Origin: JAYVYM01 sp046593925
GTDB taxonomy: Bacteria > Actinomycetota > Actinomycetes > Mycobacteriales > SCTD01
Reading direction: 5' to 3'
DNA: 64,000 bases
NCBI GenBank assembly: GCA_046593925.1
Contig: JBKJQN010000008.1
Coordinates: forward strand, 4,375-68,374
Under the pieces are notes generated by a model. It was not told the DNA's origin, searched no databases, and saw only the letters and a list, made by a program, of their open reading frames with translations. The translations under genes and the position numbers were made by a program. Shown here piece by piece: positions 57,699 through 64,000 of this stretch (positions within the stretch are counted from its first letter, which is position 1; every line of letters begins with the position of its first letter).

Positions 57699-58745
57699 GT
57701 GAGCACCGAGCCCTTGGTCCCCGCAGTCCTGTCCTATTCGCCGGATCCCGACGCGGACCCCCGCACGCGGATCTATACCTTCGGGGGGGCCGCCCCAGTG
57801 CGTTCGGTCCGGCCTGGCACGGTCCTGGAACTGTGGACCGAGGACTGCTTCGGTGGCCGGGTGCGCAGTGCCGCGGACCGGGTGTCCGACGTCTGCGACT
57901 TCCGCTACATCAACCCCCAGACCGGACCGTTCTACGTCGAGGGCGCCGAGCCCGGCGACACCCTCGCAGTTCACTTCGTCTCGATCGAGCCATCACGGGA
58001 CTGGGCCGTCAGCTCGACGGTGCCCCTGTTCGGAGCCCTGACCGGCACCTTGACCACCACGACGCTGCAGGCGCCGCTCGAGGAACGGACCTGGTTGTAC
58101 GAGGTGAACAGGGCGGCCCGCGAGGTCGTCTTCCAAGCCCAGGACACCCCGTACCGCGTGGCCATGCCGCTGGACCCGATGCACGGGACCGTCGGTGTCG
58201 CCCCGGCGTTGGGTGAGGTGCGCTCGTCGCTGGCCCCCGGAGCCCACGGCGGGAACATGGACACTCCGGAGATGCGCGCCGGCGTGACCTGCTACCTCGG
58301 GGTCAATGTCGAGGGAGCGCTGTTCAGCCTGGGTGACGGGCACTGCCGCCAAGGAGAGGGCGAGACGTGCGGCGTCGCCGTAGAGGCAGCCATGGACACG
58401 GTCGTCGTCATCGACCTGCTCAAGGGCGTGCCCTGTGCCTGGCCAAGACTGGAGAGCGACCAGACCATCATGACGACAGGTTCGGCCCGCCCACTGGAAG
58501 ACGCCTTCCGCATCGCCCAGAGCGAGCTCGTCCACTGGGTCGCCGTCGAAACCGGGATGTCGGTCTTGGACTCTTACCAGCTCGTGTCACAGGGCGTGCG
58601 CAGCCCCGTCGCGAACGTCGTCGACACGACCTACACGATGATCGCCAAGCTCCCGAAGACGCTGCTAACGGGGGTGGACCCGCTGCGCGGTGCGCACCGT
58701 CGGCTGCGCGCACTCGCAGCGGCGTACTCCGCTGGTCGGCGCTGA
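57699..58745 (+). CDS. acetamidase/formamidase
   Basis: This 348-residue member of the FmdA/AmdA family hydrolyses formamide, acetamide or related short amides to the acid and ammonia. Typical parts are VLELWTEDCFGGRV, NPQTGPFYVEGAEPGDTLAV, GTVGVAPALGEVRSSLAPGA, HGGNMDTPEMRAGVTCYLGV and the metal-site region LFSLGDGHCRQGEGETCGVA (H and acidic residues), with IMTTGSARPLEDAFRIAQSE near the end. It starts at GTG 57699. It is divergent from the permease and probably under the same GntR control, so a short-chain amide is likely released by the pathway or is the pathway substrate itself. Confidence 0.9.
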   Translation: MSTEPLVPAVLSYSPDPDADPRTRIYTFGGAAPVRSVRPGTVLELWTEDCFGGRVRSAADRVSDVCDFRYINPQTGPFYVEGAEPGDTLAVHFVSIEPSRDWAVSSTVPLFGALTGTLTTTTLQAPLEERTWLYEVNRAAREVVFQAQDTPYRVAMPLDPMHGTVGVAPALGEVRSSLAPGAHGGNMDTPEMRAGVTCYLGVNVEGALFSLGDGHCRQGEGETCGVAVEAAMDTVVVIDLLKGVPCAWPRLESDQTIMTTGSARPLEDAFRIAQSELVHWVAVETGMSVLDSYQLVSQGVRSPVANVVDTTYTMIAKLPKTLLTGVDPLRGAHRRLRALAAAYSAGRR

Positions 58746-59081
58746 GATAAGCATAATGCGGCCTATGTCCGGTCCCTCGCGCGGACTTCCTTGCGCGACT
58801 CGTGGGCCCCACACCAGGCCTTGTGGGTCTTCGAGTCCAGTCGCTTCGGAGTTGGTCGAGTCGATCGTCGAGGTCATGGACGAGCGCGGGGGAGTGGGTG
58901 CGGCTCATCCGCATCATCTCCAACGGGGCAGGCAGGTCGACCTACCTGTGCGAACGGCCAGGGAGCATTGCCCCGGACGAAGATCGGGTGCACATTACGC
59001 GGGTGTGACACGCATCACTGCCCGCGCTAAGCGCGGGAAAACCTCCCGTCGCCGCGGCGGCCATGACCGTGAGGCCCTCCA
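58746..59081. other. 336-base gap with a possible 36-codon frame
   Basis: From GTG 58898 to TGA 59008 a frame reads VRLIRIISNGAGRSTYLCER and ends EDRVHITRV, with GGGGGAG just before it. It looks protein-like but matches nothing I know, and the site spacing is too short to be convincing. Immediately upstream the frame is serine/arginine-rich. The end of the gap holds the leader of the transporter gene at 59082. Confidence 0.3.
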
Positions 59082-59822
59082 ATGTCCAGTACCCCCACCG
59101 AGTCCATCACCGACACGACCACCGGCCACAGCGCCGTCCAGACCCACCGCAGCGACGTCCCGCTGGACCACATCCCCCCAGCCCACACGCACCCCGCGAC
59201 CCTGACACCCGCCGCCGAGGTCAGCGTCGTCGCGCTGCCATCCCTCGCCAACGGCGTCCCCACGTCGGTGTTCGGCTTCGCGGTCGTTGTGACCATGCTG
59301 TCGCTGGTCAACACGGGGCTGCTCGGCTCCGGCAAACTGCTCGTCCCCTTGTTCATGATCATCGGCTTCCTCGCCATCGGGATCGGCGGGCTGTACGAGC
59401 TGCGCAACGGCGACATCTTCGGGGGCACCTTCGGGGTCGTCTACGCCACGTTTCTGCTGGCGACCGGCGTCTCGCTGCAGTTCTTCGCCCCCGCCGCCAA
59501 CGCGGACCCCGCGGTCCTCAACTCCTTTGGTGACGAGGTCGGCTCGCTGTTCGTGCTCTTCGCGTTCATCTCGCTCATCTTCACGTTTGCTGCGCGGCTG
59601 GTGAACCTGACGGCCGTGATCGCCTTCGCGCTGCTCGGCGTGGTTCTGCTGCTGGCGGGGCTGGCCAACATCGTCGGCGGCGACGCGGCCGCCAACCTGA
59701 CCAAGGCCGCCGGCTACGCCGGCCTGCTGGACGGCGTGGCCGCCTTCTGGCTCGCCGCCGGCATCCTCATGAACGTCATGCACGGCAAGGAGATGCTTCC
59801 GCTCGGCGCTCCGAAGTCGTGA
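59082..59822 (+). CDS. satP: acetate/succinate transporter (GPR1/FUN34/YaaH, SatP family)
   Basis: This is a 246-residue membrane protein. After a polar N-terminus of about 55 residues with several histidines, six helices follow, starting with the family signature region PTSVFGFAVVVTMLSLVNTG. GGLYELRNGDIFGGTFGVVY has the GxxE-x-NxF-like core of the pore, and FLLATGVSLQFFAPAANADP the next helix. The usual NPAPLGL motif at the start reads ANGVPTSVFG here. It would take up acetate, and perhaps succinate, with protons. ATG 59082 lies after a purine-poor leader. Followed 88 bases later by the dehydrogenase genes, whose product might be its cargo. Confidence 0.85.
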   Translation: MSSTPTESITDTTTGHSAVQTHRSDVPLDHIPPAHTHPATLTPAAEVSVVALPSLANGVPTSVFGFAVVVTMLSLVNTGLLGSGKLLVPLFMIIGFLAIGIGGLYELRNGDIFGGTFGVVYATFLLATGVSLQFFAPAANADPAVLNSFGDEVGSLFVLFAFISLIFTFAARLVNLTAVIAFALLGVVLLLAGLANIVGGDAAANLTKAAGYAGLLDGVAAFWLAAGILMNVMHGKEMLPLGAPKS

Positions 59823-59910
59823 CAACGGCCATGAACGCTGGCACAGTCATGTCGCCCCGCCCGCAGACCCCCCACATGTCACGACCCGCTGCCCTTCGGA
59901 GGACCAGTCC

Positions 59911-60393
59911 ATGACAGACCCCGTCTCCGCGAGCCTGGAGGCCGCTGAGCACCACCACGACGCGCCGTCGAGCCTGCTGCCGGCCGACGCCGTCGCGCGG
60001 CTCATCCGCGTCATCAAGGTCGCGTTCCCGCACCGGGGCATCCCGGACGGTCCGTACGCGCGCACCGCTGAGCACATCATCGTGACCGCCGCCACCAGTC
60101 CTTTCCAGACCGCGCAACTCGGGCAGGGGCTCGTCTCGCTCGATGCGCTGCGCGACCGTCCCTTCGCCGACCTGGACCCCGAGCAGGCACTGGCCGTCCT
60201 GCAGGAGGTCCAGCACACCCCGTTCTTCCAGCTGGTCAGATCGACGACGGTCGTCTTCATGTACTCCGACCGCGAGGTCTGGGCCGTCCTCGGCTACGAG
60301 GGCGAGTCCTCCGACAAGGGTGGCTACGTCGACCGCGGCTTCGACGACCTGGACTGGCTACCCGACCCCCGAATCGAGGAGATGAGCGCATGA
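59911..60393 (+). CDS. small subunit of GMC-type membrane dehydrogenase
   Basis: This 160-residue protein resembles the small (gamma) subunit of gluconate/sorbitol-type FAD dehydrogenases: VARLIRVIKVAFPHRGIPDG, DLDPEQALAVLQEVQHTPFF and the aromatic-rich end VWAVLGYEGESSDKGGYVDR. The C-terminal GFDDLDWLPDPR recurs in these subunits. No Tat signal is visible at the N-terminus, unlike many relatives. The stop overlaps the ATG of the large subunit (ATGA), so the pair is translated together. It probably helps maturation or export of the flavoprotein. Confidence 0.75.
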   Translation: MTDPVSASLEAAEHHHDAPSSLLPADAVARLIRVIKVAFPHRGIPDGPYARTAEHIIVTAATSPFQTAQLGQGLVSLDALRDRPFADLDPEQALAVLQEVQHTPFFQLVRSTTVVFMYSDREVWAVLGYEGESSDKGGYVDRGFDDLDWLPDPRIEEMSA

Positions 60394-61955
60394 CCCGCTT
60401 CGACAACACCGACTCCGACGTCGTCATCGTGATCGGCTCGGGCGCGGGCGGCGGCACGCTGGCCAACGAGCTGTGCCAGGCGGGCGTGCGCGTCGTCTGC
60501 CTGGAGGCGGGCCCGCACCTGACCGGCCCCGATTACCACAACGACGAGTGGCCGGCGTTCCAGCAGATGGCGTGGACCGACCTGCGCACCACGTCGGGCA
60601 GCTGGCGCGTCGCCAAGGACTTCCCCAACCTGCCGGCGTGGACCGTCAAGGCTGTCGGCGGCACCTCGACACACTGGGCCGGTGCGTGCCCGCGCTTCAA
60701 GGACTACGAGTTCGCGACGAAGGGTGCGTACGGCGCGGTCGAGGGGGCCTCGCTGCTCGATTGGCCGATCACGCTGGCCGAGCTCGAGCCGTACTACGAC
60801 AACGCCGAGATCCGGATGGGCGTCACCCACCGGCACGGCCGCCCGCCGCTGCCCGCCAACAACAACTACAAGGTAATGGCCAACGGCGCGGCGAAGGTCG
60901 GCTACAAGCAGTACGCCACCGGGCCGTACGCCACGAACGCCACGCCCTACGACGGCCGCCCGGCGAGCAACCAGGACGGCTTCAACTTCCAAGGCGACAA
61001 GACCGGCGCGAAGTGGTCGACGCTGGTTGCTGAGTTGCCCAAGGCCGAGAAGACGGGCAACCTGGACCTGCGCGCGGGCTGCCACGCCGCGCAGATCACG
61101 CACGACGCGTCCGGCAAGGTCGACGGCGTCCTGTACTTCGAAGGCGACGTGCTGCACCGGCAGGCGGGCCGCGTGGTCTGCGTAGCGGCCAACGCGATCG
61201 AGTCGGCGCGGCTGCTGCTGCTGTCGGGCTCGCCGCAGTTCCCCGATGGGCTGGCAAACTCCTCCGGCGAGGTCGGCAAGAACTACATGCGCCACCTCAC
61301 CGCGTCGAGCTACGCCCGCTTCGAGCAGCCGGTGCACATGTACCGCGGCGAGACGATGGCTGGCATCGTCGCCGACGAGACCGGCTTGGACATCGCGCGC
61401 GGGTTCGTCGGCGGCTACAACATGGAGACTCTCTCGCTCGGCCCGGCTTTCCTCGCGGCCTTTGCCGACCCGGGTGCGTGGGGGCCGGCTTTCACCGAGA
61501 TCATGGACGGCTACGAGAACACCGCCGGCCTGTGGATCGTCGGCGAGGACATGCCGCAGTCGACCAACCGGGTGACGCTCAACGGTGACGCGAAGGACCA
61601 GCACGGCCTGCCGGTCCCCAACGTGCACTTCGACGACCACCCCAACGACGTGGCCATGCGGGCCTACGCGTGGGAGCACGCCGCCGAGCTCTACCGCGCG
61701 GTCGGCGCGGTCGGGGTCACCGACACCCCGCCCTACCCGTCCACGCACAACCTCGGCACCTGCCGGATGAGCGCGAACCCGGCCGAGGGCGTGGTGGACC
61801 GGTTCGGGCGCGCACACGACGTGCCCAACCTCTATGTCAGTGACGGCTCGGTCTTCACCTCCGGCGCCGCAGCGAACCCGACGCTGACCATCGTCGCGCT
61901 GGCCGTGCGCCAGGCGGAGCATATCGCCGGGCAGCTCAAGGCCGGCGCGCTGTAG
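60390..61955 (+). CDS. GMC-family FAD dehydrogenase, large subunit
   Basis: This is a 521-residue flavoprotein. FAD motif VVIVIGSGAGGGTLANELCQ is near the N-terminus, then KAVGGTSTHWAGACPRFKDY, the covalent/contacting GGTSTHW region, VVCVAANAIESARLLLLSGS, and at the C-terminus the catalytic HN in THNLGTCRMSANPAEGVVDR and VSDGSVFTSGAAANPTLTIV. It belongs to the gluconate-2-dehydrogenase/2-keto-gluconate group, which oxidises sugar acids or alcohols and passes electrons to a cytochrome c subunit; that third subunit gene is not present here. ATG 60390. The stop is followed by a region with no clear gene. Confidence 0.9.
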   Translation: MTRFDNTDSDVVIVIGSGAGGGTLANELCQAGVRVVCLEAGPHLTGPDYHNDEWPAFQQMAWTDLRTTSGSWRVAKDFPNLPAWTVKAVGGTSTHWAGACPRFKDYEFATKGAYGAVEGASLLDWPITLAELEPYYDNAEIRMGVTHRHGRPPLPANNNYKVMANGAAKVGYKQYATGPYATNATPYDGRPASNQDGFNFQGDKTGAKWSTLVAELPKAEKTGNLDLRAGCHAAQITHDASGKVDGVLYFEGDVLHRQAGRVVCVAANAIESARLLLLSGSPQFPDGLANSSGEVGKNYMRHLTASSYARFEQPVHMYRGETMAGIVADETGLDIARGFVGGYNMETLSLGPAFLAAFADPGAWGPAFTEIMDGYENTAGLWIVGEDMPQSTNRVTLNGDAKDQHGLPVPNVHFDDHPNDVAMRAYAWEHAAELYRAVGAVGVTDTPPYPSTHNLGTCRMSANPAEGVVDRFGRAHDVPNLYVSDGSVFTSGAAANPTLTIVALAVRQAEHIAGQLKAGAL

Positions 61956-62538
61956 GAGCGTAGGCACGAGGTCGCCGCTCCCCTGCCCCGGCGGGGGTGC
62001 GGCGCCGTCCCGAGGGCGAGGGTGTGGGCATCGCGGGGTGATGGCGGCCTGGCCCCGCCAGCGCCTCGATCCCGAAGCAGCCCGCGTGGGACGTGCTGCT
62101 TCGGCCGTCGGCACGTCACCCGTGCGCGGCTCGGCGCCTGTGCTGACCGGCCTGTCCCTCGTGGCGGCCGGCCTGCCCGCCGGCCGCGGCGGGACTACTG
62201 AGGGCAGCGACCCGGCGGGCGGCGGCTCCTACGGCACGATCGTGGCGCTGACGGCCGACACGCGTTGGTCAGCACGCGCCTGGACCACCACGACGGCGCC
62301 GTATGCGTGTCCGTCCGCAGCGGCACCACCTGGACCCAGCAGGCGTACGACGTCGGTCCGTCTGCGCGGTGAAAGTGGTCCGCACGACGACCGGTGACAG
62401 GTCGCCCGCGGTGTGCGTCTCGCGGTCGACCTCGGTGACCAGCGGCGTGAGCGGCGCCCCCACGAGCGGCCGGGGCCGCACACCACCGCCGGTCGGCGCG
62501 GGCGGGGCGACCCGCTGGGCCACCCCGCCCGCGTCCGC
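61956..62538. other. 583 bases without a certain gene
   Basis: Some segments look protein-like: on plus, LVSTRLDHHDGAVCVSVRSG up to a TGA at 62388-62390, and on minus, GAPLTPLVTEVDRETHTAGD with high GC3. No single frame is continuous and none matches a family I know. Decayed genes are likely. No terminator of good quality follows the dehydrogenase. Confidence 0.35.
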
Positions 62539-64000
62539 TCAGCAGGCGTTGCCAGCTGCCCCGGAGAAGCCGGGCTTGCTCTCACCTTCGGCGTCCGGCG
62601 GCAGGCCGCCGTCGGCGTCCGGCGGCAGGCCGCCGTAGCCCGCGACGGGCTCGCCGGCGGAGCCGCCGGTCATCACGCCGCCCGCTGCGGACAGGTCCGC
62701 ACCGCCGCCGCTCCGGGACCAGTGGCCCTCGTCGACGGTGACCTCGGCAACTTCGAACGTCGTCCGGTACGGCCCGAAGCTGACGTGGTTGTTCACCGCG
62801 TACAGCGCCTGCGGCGCGCACAGGAACAGCGCGAGCGCCTGGTCGTGGCACAGCGCGTCGATGCGCTCCGCCACCTCGACCAGCCGCTCGCCGTCGAGCT
62901 GCACCTTCATCTCGTCGAACAGCCGGTCGAACTCCGGCACCGGCGGGCCGACGCGGAACGCGCCGTCGAGCCCGAAGAACTCGCGGTGCACCGCCGCCGG
63001 GGGGGCCTCCGACGACAGGTCGAACCAGCCGAACAGCAGCACGTCCCAGGCGGACGGCAGCTTGTTCTCCACCATGGCGCGGCCGCCGACCGCGGCATCG
63101 GCGTCGGGGACGACGATGACGTCGACCTCGATGTCGAGCGCGGACCGGATGTCGTCGGCGATGAGCCGGGCGACGCCCCGGAAGGCCCCGGGGGTGGCCA
63201 GCCGCAGCGGCCGGCCCTGCGGCCAGCCGGTGAACAGCTGCTTGGCTTTCGCCGGGTCCTGCTCGAAGGGCGTGGCGTCCTTCGGGTAGCCGCTGCACCA
63301 CGACGGCGTCAGCGCCGACAGCGGCGTCGCATAGCCGTTCAGGCCCTTGCTGATGATCTGCGCACGGTCAACGGCCAGGTTGAGCGCGCGCCGGACGTCG
63401 ACGGAGTCGAGCGGGACGTCGCGCGCCTGCCGATTGATGATCCCGAGCAGGACACGGTTGGCATCGTTGACGACCAGCCGGGCGTGTGCGCTGGCCTTGA
63501 CCCGCTCGGCGTCGGCGGGCGACACCTCGGTGACGATGTCGACCTCCCCGTCGGTGGTCAGGCACAGGTCGAGCGCTTTGTCCGGCGTCAGGTCGTTGCG
63601 GAAGACCGCACGCTCGATCCAGGGACCGCGCGCGCGGTTCCAGTGGTCGAGGTTGGCCTCGAGGACGACCAGCGGGTCGCGCTGCTCGGACTCGATGACG
63701 TTGGTGGCGGCGAAGGGCTCGCTGGAGATGAGCAGGTGGTGGGTCGTGATCGATGACGCACCCTGGACCAGGGTGAACGGTCCGGTCCCCCAGGGACCGG
63801 CCTCGTCAATCACTCACCAGTGGCCTTCGCCGCTGCCGAACTTCTTGTAGCCGAAACCGGGCGCGTCCGGACCCTCCCAGAAGGCCTTGCTGGCGATGTG
63901 GAACCCGCGCATCTTGCCGATCGCCAGGCCGTCCGGCCCCGGGAAGTGGAAGCGGATGGTCAGGTCATCGACGACCTCGGCGACCGACTCCTGCGGGAAG
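62539..64000 (-). pseudogene. oligopeptide-type ABC substrate-binding protein (SBP family 5) with in-frame stop
   Basis: The frame enters from the right edge (VAEVVDDLTIRFHFPGPDGL, then GFGYKKFGSGEGHW), meets TGA at 63816-63814 and continues in the same frame from GTG 63813 with VIDEAGPWGTGPFTLVQGAS and SEQRDPLVVLEANLDHWNRA. RRALNLAVDRAQIISKGLNG and AIVNNH-like AQALYAVNNHVSFGPYRTTF follow, all standard for family 5 binding proteins of peptides or opines. So one gene is split by a single nonsense codon. The piece after it could be translated alone (424 aa) but lacks the signal peptide and first lobe. The C-terminus carries a glycine/proline-rich repeat. Its transport partners would lie further right. 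Confidence 0.75.
62589..62636. repeat. two perfect 24-base direct repeats
   Basis: Units at 62589-62612 and 62613-62636 are identical and adjacent, giving an eight-residue repeat (GLPPDADG / GLPPDAEG) in the tail of the binding-protein gene. Each unit also contains an internal inverted part (cggcggcaggccgccg). Copy number is likely variable. Confidence 0.85.

Noticed and set aside
62589..62636. Start of a CRISPR array
   Set aside because: Only two units, directly adjacent without spacers, inside a coding frame.
63814..63816. Read-through or recoding of TGA in the binding-protein gene (tryptophan or selenocysteine)
   Set aside because: TGA is the normal stop of many intact genes here, no selenocysteine element was seen after it, and the position is not a redox site of the family.
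1..64000. tRNA or rRNA genes, integrase, transposase, attachment sites
   Set aside because: No cloverleaf-like stretch, rRNA-like sequence or recombinase motif was noticed on either strand by eye. A covariance-model search would be decisive.

Overview
This window is very GC-rich and strongly GC-biased at third codon positions. It has frequent GTG/TTG starts, many ATGA/GTGA start-stop overlaps, and families typical of Actinomycetota (GAF-ANTAR regulators, a DUF3558-like lipoprotein, a SufR-like regulator, a CtpE-like P-type ATPase). I read it as a chromosomal piece of an environmental actinobacterium. I saw no rRNA, tRNA, CRISPR array, transposase or phage gene, so I do not call it a plasmid or prophage. 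Genus cannot be set from the sequence alone.

About 1-39 kb looks like an accessory stress/low-oxygen energy locus. In order it holds decayed SDR and Baeyer-Villiger monooxygenase ends (0.2-1 kb), a gamma-carbonic-anhydrase-like protein (1.4-2.1 kb), a three-gene cytochrome b unit (2.6-4.7 kb), an MgtA-type Mg2+ ATPase with a general-stress protein and an SPFH/band-7 protein (4.9-9 kb), two GAF/ANTAR proteins (9.1-10.7 kb) and a PAP2-like membrane protein (11.6-12.5 kb). An arginine-deiminase-type operon follows (14.4-21.4 kb) with an APC antiporter, a co-translated P-type ATPase, ArcA, a truncated ornithine carbamoyltransferase and carbamate kinase. Then come a GNAT enzyme, FtsH, a CtpE-like ATPase, and a P1B-type metal ATPase with a C-terminal hemerythrin domain that is divergent from gap-porGAB-oxidoreductase (29.5-35 kb). 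Together these would import and export cations, make ATP from arginine and glycolysis, and oxidise pyruvate through ferredoxin at low oxygen. Candidate DosR/DevR-like boxes lie upstream of ftsH and between the metal ATPase and gap. A SufR-like regulator, a 15-residue CxxCGC peptide and a formaldehyde dehydrogenase complete this part.

About 39.8-49.4 kb holds an ABC exporter pair with a lipoprotein, a large secreted beta-propeller/phosphoesterase, a CDGSH iron-sulfur protein, and a stretch of broken genes (MFS transporter, pabB-pabC fusion, MalT/LuxR regulator) before another lipoprotein.

About 49.6-58.7 kb is a compact catabolic cluster. It has an APC permease, isochorismatase-like hydrolase, SDR, glutamine-synthetase-like ligase, FluG-type amidohydrolase, second SDR, class-II glutamine-amidotransferase-fold hydrolase and GntR regulator, all translationally coupled on the minus strand, with a divergent acetamidase/formamidase. 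I infer a gamma-glutamylation route for an amine or amide. The end (59-64 kb) has an acetate/succinate transporter, a two-subunit GMC dehydrogenase and an oligopeptide-type binding protein gene broken by an in-frame TGA.

A striking general feature is gene decay. About fifteen recognisable genes are represented only by ends, by ends joined across internal deletions, or by single-base nonsense/frameshift copies, interleaved with fully intact operons.
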